Positions 1 to 7,724 of a stretch of DNA of 29,663 nucleotides are shown piece after piece. Within the stretch, counting starts at the first letter, position 1. Each line of letters starts with the position of its first letter. The translations under genes were made by a program, and so were the position numbers. Below the pieces are notes generated by a model. It made no database searches and had not been told where the DNA came from. It worked only from the letters and a program-made list of their open reading frames with translations. Source of the DNA: JBBQBM01 sp964554485 (lineage in GTDB: Bacteria; Patescibacteriota; Saccharimonadia; Saccharimonadales; JAGQMS01); contig CAZKOX010000005.1 of assembly GCA_964554485.1 (NCBI GenBank), positions 1 through 29,663 on the forward strand, written 5' to 3'.

Positions 1-404
<404 letters not shown>

Positions 405-456
405 TGTAGTTATCTGTGTTAAAACAAAAACTGACGTTGACGCTGCACTACCTAAG

Positions 457-466
457 TTGTTAAAGA
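457..466 (-). promoter_or_regulatory. boxA-like antitermination site in the 16S leader
   Basis: The minus strand reads TCTTTAACAA, matching the core of the rRNA boxA element (TGYTCTTTAACA) bound by NusB/S10. It lies between the promoter and the 16S 5' end, where a boxA belongs. Confidence 0.6.
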
Positions 467-513
467 TTTTCGAATGAGACTCATATAAGGGACACCTCAA
501 ACGTCTGGGGTGG

Positions 514-543
514 AGCTTACCACGCCCTATCGACTTATGTCAA
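514..543 (-). promoter_or_regulatory. 16S rRNA promoter
   Basis: The minus strand has a perfect -35 TTGACA (538-543), an 18-base spacer and a -10 TAAGCT (514-519). It sits just after the stop codon of the PAP2-like gene and about 110 bases before the 16S 5' end, so rRNA can be made independently of the gyrase genes. Confidence 0.6.
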
Positions 544-555
544 GAAGTAATAGCC

Positions 556-978
556 CTAGATAGTGCTAACTATGAGGCCGATTACAATACCAAGAATTAG
601 ACCGCCGAAAACTTCGAATGGTGAATGGCCAAGCGCGGTGTGCATACCACGAACTTTGTAATTTACTTTTTTCTGAATCGCCATCTCTCTTAGCAATCTA
701 GACTGCTCGCCAACCGCTCGCCTAACACCTATAGCATCGTACATCACCACTGCCGAAAACATTGCCGCAAGACCAAATATATGACTCGTCCAGCCATCTG
801 TGGCTCCAATATAAGTCGCCAGAGCTACAGTCGATGTAGTATGGGACGAAGGAAAGCCTCCTGATGAATAAAGATCCTTAAACTGCAGACCATCTTTTCT
901 AAGATTTATTATGTACTTCAGGCCCTGTGCAGTAACCCAACCAATCATTGGAGTTATCAACACATACCGCGAGCTCAT
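556..978 (-). CDS. Divergent PAP2 family membrane protein (DUF212, YuiD-like)
   Basis: This 140-residue hydrophobic protein carries the DUF212 / acid phosphatase-vanadium haloperoxidase-related signature. FPSSHTTS is near residue 43, YDAIGVRRAVGEQ is in the middle, and GHSPFEVFGG stands before a last membrane helix. These correspond to the phosphate-binding motifs of the PAP2 fold. Relatives such as B. subtilis YuiD are small membrane proteins whose substrate is not firmly known; a lipid pyrophosphate or phosphatidate phosphatase role is inferred only. Its ATG overlaps the gyrA stop (975-978), so it is probably translated by coupling at the end of the gyrBA operon. No terminator is evident between it and the 16S gene. 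Confidence 0.85.
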   Translation of the reverse strand: MSSRYVLITPMIGWVTAQGLKYIINLRKDGLQFKDLYSSGGFPSSHTTSTVALATYIGATDGWTSHIFGLAAMFSAVVMYDAIGVRRAVGEQSRLLREMAIQKKVNYKVRGMHTALGHSPFEVFGGLILGIVIGLIVSTI

Positions 979-3479
979 GATTCGCTAGCCTCTTCTTCCG
1001 TCTCGCTCTCACCGACCAATGCGATTGAAGCTACCCGGTCATTATCTTTTAGTCTCATCACTCTAACTCCTTGAGTTGCCCGTCCGATTTGAGGTATGTC
1101 TTTTGTCTGTAGTCGAATGGTTTGTCCGCCTGCAGATATAATTATGAGTTCTTTAGCATTCTCGTCAAGCGCCGTAACCGACATAAGCTTGCCTGTCTTT
1201 TCGTTCACAACTGCCGCTCGAATACCAACTCCACCTCGAGTGTGTGGAGTAAATTGTTCGACCTTGGTGCGTTTTCCAAAACCTTTCTCACTCATTACGA
1301 ACAGGTCTACACCTTCCCTAACAATATCCATGCCGACTACACTGTCGTCGGCGCGTAATCGAATTCCTCGAACACCTCTTGAAGCCCTTCCCATTGGACG
1401 AACATACTTCTCATGGAAACGCATCGCCTGACCAGCGGCCGTTGTAATAACTACCTCGTTCTCACCAGTCGTAAATCGTATCCAGCGTAGCTCGTCACCT
1501 GGATCTAATTTAATGGTAATAATACCGCTACCCCTAACGTTCTTGTATAGATCGTACTTGGTCTTCTTAACTACACCCTTGACGGTACACATGAACAGAT
1601 TGCCAGACTCTTCTTGCTTATTGACTCTAATAACTGCTCTCACCTGTTCTTCTGGTTGCAGCTGCAGAAGGTTAACGATAGCAACACCCTTAGCATTTAA
1701 GCTCGATGTTGGGACTTCAAAAGCGCGAAGTCTAAACACTCTACCCCTGTCAGTGAAGAACAATAGATAATCGTGTGTCCGAGCAAATACAAGATGTTCA
1801 ATGTTATCTTCTTCTCTAGTCGTCATTCCGCGGCGACCCTTACCGCCACGACCTTGACGCTTATAGTCACCTGTCGGGCTACGCTTGATGTAGTTAGCTG
1901 TTGTTATTGTAACAACAATATCTTCATCTGGAATAAGTTCCTCATCGCTAAGCTTGCCTACCTCGGCAGAAATAACTTTTGTTCGGCGTTCATCGCCAAA
2001 CTTCTCAACAGATTCACTTAGCTCGTCCTTAATAATAAGGTCTATCTTCTTTGGATCAGCAAGAATACCTTCAAGTTTATCTATTAGAGATAGTAATTCC
2101 TTAAGCTCATCCTCGATCTTCTGGCGTTCAAGTGCTGCAAGACGTCTTAGTGGCATGTCGAGTATTGCTTTAGCTTGGATTTCGCTCAGCTTAAAGCGCG
2201 TCATAAGATTTTCTTGGGCTACTTCAGAGGATTCTGAACCACGAATAATCTTGATTACTTCGTCGATATTGTCGATAGCGATCTTTAAACCCTCTAGGAT
2301 GTGAGCACGAGCCTTCGCGGCCTTAAGTTCAAATTCTGTTCGTCTTCGTATTACAACCTGACGATGTTTAATGAATTCACTTAGGATTTCTTTAAGTCCA
2401 AGGACTTTTGGTTGAACACCGTCAACAAGCGCCACAACGTTAAAGCTAAATGATGTCTGAAGAGGAGTCATCTTATATAGCTGGTTGAGGACTTTATTTG
2501 GGTAGGCATCCTTTTTTAGATAAATAACAATCTTAACTTCACCCCTGGCGGTTTGGTCTCGAATATCAGATATTGAGGTAATTTTTTTAGTAGTGACGAG
2601 TTCGGCAATCTTTTCAATAAATGTTGCCTTGTTAAGACCGTACGGAATCTCTGAAATAATTATTTGAGCACCGCCCTTTGGTTGTTCGACAATCTCAGCA
2701 ACACCGCGCACCACAACACTTCCACGACCAGTTTCATAAGCTGTTTTTAGTGCTGTACCGCCGTAAATTACGCCGCCGGTTGGAAAATCTGGACCTTTAA
2801 CAAACTTTAAGAGCTCGCTTGTTTCGGCCTCAGGGTTATCCATGAGATAAAGAGTCGCATTTACGACCTCTGTTAGGTTGTGAGGTGGAATGGAGGTTGC
2901 CATACCAACGGCAATACCAACCTGACCATTTAATAATAAGTTTGGAAGACGGGCTGGTAGAACAACCGGTTCTCTCTCGCTACCATCGTAGTTATCTCGA
3001 AAATCTACTGTTTCCTTTTCAATATCTTCAAGCAATGCCTCGGCGTGTTTGTGCATCTTCGCTTCTGTATATCGCTCTGCAGCCGCACCGTGACCGTCCA
3101 TACTACCAAAGTTACCCTGACCAATAATGAGCGGGTAACGCATCGACCAGTCCTGAGCCATACGAACCATGGCATCATAGATGGCAACATTGCCATGAGG
3201 GTGATATTTACCCATCACGTCACCAGTAATTCGGGCGCTCTTAATAGTGCGCCCACTGCTATAGACATGATTTTCATTCATAGAGTGCAAAATACGACGA
3301 TGAACCGGTTTTAGACCGTCGCGTACATCTGGGAGGGCTCGTGAAACAATAACACTCATCGAATAACGCAAGAAGTTGTCTTGCATTACATTCTCAACTT
3401 TGCCGTCTTCCAAAACACGATACGGAGTATCGAAGTTAACTACGGACTTTTGTTGAGTTTTGTTCATTTTCTTTGCCAT
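975..3479 (-). CDS. gyrA: DNA gyrase subunit A
   Basis: An 834-residue type IIA topoisomerase subunit. With GyrB it introduces negative supercoils at the cost of ATP. The N-terminal breakage-reunion domain has MSVIVSRALPDVRDGLKPVHRR near residues 41-62 and the catalytic tyrosine in AAERYTEA (about Y137). The C-terminal beta-pinwheel region contains a GyrA box, QGRGGKG, which marks it as gyrase rather than topoisomerase IV (canonical QRRGGKG, second residue Gly here). The quinolone-determining stretch reads HPHGNVAIYD, so the residue equivalent to E. coli Ser83 is Val98 while Asp87 is kept. A purine-rich GGGGAAG precedes the ATG, 8 bases after the gyrB stop. It is co-transcribed with gyrB. Confidence 0.98.
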   Translation of the reverse strand: MAKKMNKTQQKSVVNFDTPYRVLEDGKVENVMQDNFLRYSMSVIVSRALPDVRDGLKPVHRRILHSMNENHVYSSGRTIKSARITGDVMGKYHPHGNVAIYDAMVRMAQDWSMRYPLIIGQGNFGSMDGHGAAAERYTEAKMHKHAEALLEDIEKETVDFRDNYDGSEREPVVLPARLPNLLLNGQVGIAVGMATSIPPHNLTEVVNATLYLMDNPEAETSELLKFVKGPDFPTGGVIYGGTALKTAYETGRGSVVVRGVAEIVEQPKGGAQIIISEIPYGLNKATFIEKIAELVTTKKITSISDIRDQTARGEVKIVIYLKKDAYPNKVLNQLYKMTPLQTSFSFNVVALVDGVQPKVLGLKEILSEFIKHRQVVIRRRTEFELKAAKARAHILEGLKIAIDNIDEVIKIIRGSESSEVAQENLMTRFKLSEIQAKAILDMPLRRLAALERQKIEDELKELLSLIDKLEGILADPKKIDLIIKDELSESVEKFGDERRTKVISAEVGKLSDEELIPDEDIVVTITTANYIKRSPTGDYKRQGRGGKGRRGMTTREEDNIEHLVFARTHDYLLFFTDRGRVFRLRAFEVPTSSLNAKGVAIVNLLQLQPEEQVRAVIRVNKQEESGNLFMCTVKGVVKKTKYDLYKNVRGSGIITIKLDPGDELRWIRFTTGENEVVITTAAGQAMRFHEKYVRPMGRASRGVRGIRLRADDSVVGMDIVREGVDLFVMSEKGFGKRTKVEQFTPHTRGGVGIRAAVVNEKTGKLMSVTALDENAKELIIISAGGQTIRLQTKDIPQIGRATQGVRVMRLKDNDRVASIALVGESETEEEASES

Positions 3480-3487
3480 ATCTTCCC

Positions 3488-5461
3488 CTATACATCCAAA
3501 TCTGTCGCAAATTTTGCGCGACTTAATATAAAGTCTTTTCGAATCTCAACTTCTTCACCCATCAACATTGAAAACACTAGATCTGCTTTTTCAGCGTCTT
3601 CTACGTTTACTTGAATTAGAACACGTTGTTCAGGGTCCATGGTTGTCTCCCATAGCTCTGTTGCGCCCATTTCTCCAAGACCTTTAAAACGACCAACATC
3701 GCTGATTCCGGCCTGTTTCTGCAATGAATCTTCTGGGTTAATAACGGCCTTGCCTTTTGTTTTTCTATCTTCCGCCATTTCAGACAACACCTTGTCGCGT
3801 TCGGCATCATCAAAAACATAGGCCTTTACTGAAAGACCGCTCATTAGCTTATAGAGTGGCGGTTTCGCCAAATAGACATGACCACCCTCAACTAGTGGCT
3901 TCATAAAACGGTAGAAAAACGTCAATAGAAGTGTAGCAATATGAGAACCATCAACATCGGCGTCAGTCATTAAGATAATCCGCTTATACCTAAGCTTAGA
4001 AACATCAAAATCATCACCTATGCCTGCGCCAAGAGCCTTAACGATATTTACGATTTCATTATTGGCTAGCATCTTATCTAGTCGGGCACGCTCAACATTA
4101 AGGACTTTACCGCGTAGTGGCAGGATGGCTTGGAAGTAACTATCTCTTCCTTCAACCGCCGAACCACCAGCTGAATCACCCTCTACTAAGAATAGTTCTG
4201 CCTCATTTGGGTCTCGTGTAGCACAATCATTTAGTTTTCCGGGCATTGAAGCACCGTCAAGCACGCCTTTTCGCAAGATATTATCGCGAGCAGCACGGGC
4301 GGCCTTGCGGGCACGGGCGGCGATAAGAGTTTTATTAATAATCGCCTTGGCAATAGCTGGGTTTTCTTCAAAAAAGTAACTTAAGTATTCAGTCGTAACT
4401 CTTTCAACTTGTGACCTAACCTCTGGGTTGCCTAGTTTGTTCTTGGTCTGGCCTTCAAACTGTGGGTTAGGCAACTTAACTAGGATTACGGCAGTAAGTC
4501 CATCACGAACATCTTCGCCAGTTAGGTTTTCTTCTTTCTCCTTTAAGAGATTATTCTTGCGCGCATAGTCATTAATAACCTTAGTGAGAGCAGTTCGAAA
4601 ACCAACCATGTGGCTTCCGCCTTCGGGGTTGAAGACATTATTTGCGAAGAATTTAGTATTTTCAGAAAAGCTTTCATTATATTGAAGTGCGACTTCGACA
4701 ATTGTCTCGTCGACTTTCTTTTCACAGTAGAATATTTTATCGTGAATCGGCTTGTTCACTTCGTTAAGATGTTCAACGTATGACGCAATTCCACCTTCAA
4801 AATGAAACTCCTCACTCCTGTCCGTATTCTCGTCTACTAATGACGTATGAAGACCTTTCGTTAGATAAGCTGAGTGTCTTAGCCGATCAAGAATCGTTTC
4901 ATAGTTAAACTTAGTTGTTTCAAAAATCGTATCATCAGGGTAGAAAGTTACTTCTGTGCCGGTTTCTGTTGTATCACCAACAACAACTAGTTTGGTTTGT
5001 GGTGCTCCTTTGGCATATTCCTGACTATATATTTTGCCATTTTGAAACACCCTAACAATAAGCTTGTTGGAAAGAGCGTTAACGACACTCACGCCGACAC
5101 CATGAAGACCACCAGAGACTTTGTAGCCACCGCCACCAAACTTTCCTCCGGCATGCAGGACAGTTAATGCGACTTCAACTCCTGTTTTACCGGTCTTAGT
5201 GTTAATTCCGGTTGGAATACCGCGTCCATCATCACGAACCTGAATGCCGCCATCGCTCAGCATTTTTACGCTGACATACGAGGCATGCCCTGCAAGGGCT
5301 TCATCGATACCATTATCAACAATTTCCCAAACAAGGTGATGCAGTCCAGTAATACCCGTACTACCAATGTACATTCCGGGACGTTTTCGTACTGGCTCAA
5401 GACCTTCAAGTACTTGAATTTCGTCAGCACCATAACTATCAGAGCTTTGTGTCTTTGTCAT
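3488..5461 (-). CDS. gyrB: DNA gyrase subunit B
   Basis: The ATPase subunit of gyrase. The GHKL ATP-binding motifs are EIVDNGIDEALAG and GRGIPTG near residues 45-85, followed by HAGGKF and GLHGVG. The TOPRIM domain has LVEGDSAGGSA and the metal-binding DADVDGSHI. The C-terminus is the usual RFKGLGEM...RAKFATDLDV. The open frame runs on to a TTG at 5506, but a clear -10 TATAAT covers 5498-5503. That TTG therefore lies upstream of the predicted transcript start, and the ATG at 5459-5461 with GAGAGGG just ahead is chosen, giving about 657 residues. It is the first gene of a leftward gyrB-gyrA-PAP2 unit and is divergent from the DUF11 gene. Confidence 0.97.
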   Translation of the reverse strand: MTKTQSSDSYGADEIQVLEGLEPVRKRPGMYIGSTGITGLHHLVWEIVDNGIDEALAGHASYVSVKMLSDGGIQVRDDGRGIPTGINTKTGKTGVEVALTVLHAGGKFGGGGYKVSGGLHGVGVSVVNALSNKLIVRVFQNGKIYSQEYAKGAPQTKLVVVGDTTETGTEVTFYPDDTIFETTKFNYETILDRLRHSAYLTKGLHTSLVDENTDRSEEFHFEGGIASYVEHLNEVNKPIHDKIFYCEKKVDETIVEVALQYNESFSENTKFFANNVFNPEGGSHMVGFRTALTKVINDYARKNNLLKEKEENLTGEDVRDGLTAVILVKLPNPQFEGQTKNKLGNPEVRSQVERVTTEYLSYFFEENPAIAKAIINKTLIAARARKAARAARDNILRKGVLDGASMPGKLNDCATRDPNEAELFLVEGDSAGGSAVEGRDSYFQAILPLRGKVLNVERARLDKMLANNEIVNIVKALGAGIGDDFDVSKLRYKRIILMTDADVDGSHIATLLLTFFYRFMKPLVEGGHVYLAKPPLYKLMSGLSVKAYVFDDAERDKVLSEMAEDRKTKGKAVINPEDSLQKQAGISDVGRFKGLGEMGATELWETTMDPEQRVLIQVNVEDAEKADLVFSMLMGEEVEIRKDFILSRAKFATDLDV

Positions 5462-5497
5462 ACCCTCTCTTAAACTACCCTTCTGTTCTTTAAGTCC

Positions 5498-5526
5498 ATT
5501 ATACAAGAAAAATCCGACTCACTCAA
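5498..5526 (-). promoter_or_regulatory. gyrB promoter
   Basis: The minus strand has -35 TTGAGT (5521-5526), a 17-base spacer and a perfect -10 TATAAT (5498-5503). The predicted transcript begins near 5491, about 30 bases before the chosen gyrB ATG. This promoter rules out the longer TTG start. Confidence 0.75.
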
Positions 5527-5556
5527 TCGATTATTCTATTGATTGAACACATGATT

Positions 5557-5585
5557 TTGTGGTTAAATATGCTTATCCTTATAAC
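5557..5585 (+). promoter_or_regulatory. Promoter for the DUF11 surface-protein gene
   Basis: TTGTGG (5557-5562), a 17-base spacer and TATAAC (5580-5585) end 12 bases before the ATG, giving a leader of only about 5 bases. An alternative pair TTGAAC/TATGCT with a 19-base spacer lies just upstream. Neither -35 is strong. Confidence 0.45.
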
Positions 5586-5597
5586 TAAAAGAAAAAT

Positions 5598-7148
5598 ATG
5601 TTCAGAAAAATAATATCCAACCTACCATTCAACCCTGGACTACTGCATCAATTAAGCTTCTATGCTAAACGCCTACACCAGGAGGAGGCTGTCCGAAGAA
5701 CTGGCGTTGTCTTTACACTTCTTGCATTTGGCGTACAGTCGCTTGCAATTATTTCACCCGCACAGGTAACACTTGCGACTGGCGTAAATGACATAATCTA
5801 TGGCGCTACAACAAAGCAACATATTATTAATGCCCTTACGTCAGGTTCGGACACAAAAGGCCGGAACGACATCCAGCAAATTTATGCTTATTACGGAATT
5901 AGACTAGCTGACATACAAGCTGCAACCGACACTGCTGTTAAGTCCCGCGAGAGACAATATATAACTTCCGGACGCGGCGATTCACCCGGCGTCGATACAC
6001 CGATCCAGATTCCTGGCACAGGAACAACAATATACGAAAGATCGCTAAATGTTTGGGATGTTCAAAACTATGAGAATACCTACCCAGCAATCACCGGAAC
6101 GGCTACTGGAGAAGGAAAACTAAAAGGCCATCAGTTCTGGATATTGCTTCGCGGCTGTGGAAACATTACTTTCCAACCGATCCCAAAGTATCCAAAGCTC
6201 GAAATATCAAAAACCAGAAGTGGAAGTGAAAATCTTAAATCAGGTGACGAGATAAATTATCGAATCGAATTCAGAAACTCCGGAGAGGCCCCAGCAGATG
6301 AAGTGACTATCAGAGATACGCTTCCAGACAATATTAGCTTTATAAGCCAAAGTAGTTCAATCCCCGCCAGCTTCGTTAAGTCTAATAATACTTTAGTGTG
6401 GTATTTCCATGCAGTTCAACCGAGCCAAAATTGGCAATATATAAGCCTCAAGGTAAAGGTTTTACGAGTAGTTAATGACAATACTCAGCTTTGCAATGTC
6501 GCCTCTATAACGGCGACTGGCGTGGGTCCAATTGAAGCAAAAAACTGCGGCGTTCAAGTAACCGATAAGTATTCAAGAATAATTCTTCATAAAAAAGTAA
6601 GTAATCTAACACAAAAGATTGACGACGCTAATAATACGGTCGCAAAACCCGGCGATTTACTTGAGTACACTCTGTCGGTATCTAACACTGGCAACCAGGA
6701 TGCTAAGGATTATTTGATTGATTCAGATTCACTATCTGACGTATTAGAATATGCCGATTTAGTTAGTTACGATGGTGGCAGCTACGACAAGATAAATCAA
6801 AGAATTACTTGGCCAACCACTACTATTCCGGCCAGCGGAAGTGTTTCAAAAAAATTCCAAGTCAAAATAAAATCTCCTATTCCAACGACCCCACCATCAC
6901 TTTCCGACCCGCTATCTTACGACTTCAAACTTCGTAATGTATTTGGTAATGAAGTTATTGTTAGTCTAGACAAACCAGTTATCTCAACCACCTATCAAGT
7001 AGCAACAAGCATACCGAATACCGGACCTGGATCGAGTATTTTAGTGAGTTTAATTGCCACTGTGGTGATTGGTTACTTCTATGCACGAAGTAGATTACTC
7101 GCCAAAGAGGTCGATATCATTAAAGCCGAAGCAGTGGCAGGAGTCTAA
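5598..7148 (+). CDS. DUF11-repeat surface protein with an IPNTG sorting-like tail
   Basis: This 516-residue protein begins with a basic segment and one hydrophobic helix (about residues 37-60), which looks like an uncleaved anchor or long signal peptide. Two DUF11 / conserved-repeat domains follow: one starts at LEISKTRSG and holds YRIEFRNSGEAPADEVTIRDTLP (about 203-305), the other is about 330-440 with LEYTLSVSNTGNQDAKDYLI. Such domains are Ig-like folds of secreted cell-surface proteins. Near residue 472 it has IPNTGPG, then a hydrophobic helix and a basic tail ARSRLLAKE. This is the layout of an LPXTG-type sortase signal, and TGPG is a form I associate with Saccharibacteria. A surface or adhesive role is inferred. 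The next gene follows after 3 bases. Confidence 0.75.
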   Translation: MFRKIISNLPFNPGLLHQLSFYAKRLHQEEAVRRTGVVFTLLAFGVQSLAIISPAQVTLATGVNDIIYGATTKQHIINALTSGSDTKGRNDIQQIYAYYGIRLADIQAATDTAVKSRERQYITSGRGDSPGVDTPIQIPGTGTTIYERSLNVWDVQNYENTYPAITGTATGEGKLKGHQFWILLRGCGNITFQPIPKYPKLEISKTRSGSENLKSGDEINYRIEFRNSGEAPADEVTIRDTLPDNISFISQSSSIPASFVKSNNTLVWYFHAVQPSQNWQYISLKVKVLRVVNDNTQLCNVASITATGVGPIEAKNCGVQVTDKYSRIILHKKVSNLTQKIDDANNTVAKPGDLLEYTLSVSNTGNQDAKDYLIDSDSLSDVLEYADLVSYDGGSYDKINQRITWPTTTIPASGSVSKKFQVKIKSPIPTTPPSLSDPLSYDFKLRNVFGNEVIVSLDKPVISTTYQVATSIPNTGPGSSILVSLIATVVIGYFYARSRLLAKEVDIIKAEAVAGV

Positions 7149-7151
7149 AAT

Positions 7152-7709
7152 ATGAGCGAAAAACTACATATTCCAGAACAAGAACCAATCTCAGAATCAA
7201 ACAACGTAGAGATCAAAGAAATTAAAACCGGGAAGTTAGATGCTGAAAAAGTCGAAGCTCCAGATATCGGCGAAGCTAGAGCTGCAATCCTGGAAGCAGA
7301 ACCTGCAACAAAGGAAGCTGTAAAAAATCAGGTCGAAACAGACACTCAGGACTCTTCGGCTGACGTTAGATGGTGGAGTAAAGAACTTGGTTCACAAACT
7401 TTTGAACGGACATTATCTTCCGTAAGAAGAAAGTTGTCAGCTCCAGAAAAACAGCTTAGTAAGTTTATTCATAGACCAGTGATTGAAAAAGTAAGTGATT
7501 TTGGCGGTAAGACTATTGCTCGACCATCTGGAATCTTACTAGGTGGAATTTTCTCGTTCATTGGTAGTCTAGGAGTTTATTTATTAGCCCGTCACATGGG
7601 CGGTGAGCTTCACTACAGCATCTTTGCAGCTACTTTCGTAGTTGGATACCTTCTGGGCCTAGTTGTAGAGCTTATATGGCGTTTATTAGCCCACAAAAGA
7701 AACTCATAA
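7152..7709 (+). CDS. Hypothetical membrane protein, acidic N-terminal region
   Basis: A 185-residue protein I do not recognise. The first 75 residues are rich in Glu, Lys and Ala and look disordered. A middle part (about 75-120, ELGSQTFERTLSSVRRKLSAPEKQLSKF) looks amphipathic. Two membrane helices follow (about 127-147 and 153-176) with a short basic end. The start is supported by CAGGAG 8 bases before the ATG and by its place 3 bases after the DUF11 stop, so the two genes form an operon. It may assist or anchor the surface protein, but that is guesswork. It converges on the ATPase gene with only 15 bases between stops and no visible terminator. Confidence 0.7.
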   Translation: MSEKLHIPEQEPISESNNVEIKEIKTGKLDAEKVEAPDIGEARAAILEAEPATKEAVKNQVETDTQDSSADVRWWSKELGSQTFERTLSSVRRKLSAPEKQLSKFIHRPVIEKVSDFGGKTIARPSGILLGGIFSFIGSLGVYLLARHMGGELHYSIFAATFVVGYLLGLVVELIWRLLAHKRNS

Positions 7710-7724
7710 TTTAATTACAAACCC

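Noticed and set aside
5462..5506. Longer gyrB start at a TTG
   Set aside because: The TTG is immediately upstream of a perfect -10 TATAAT with a matching -35, so it would not be in the transcript.
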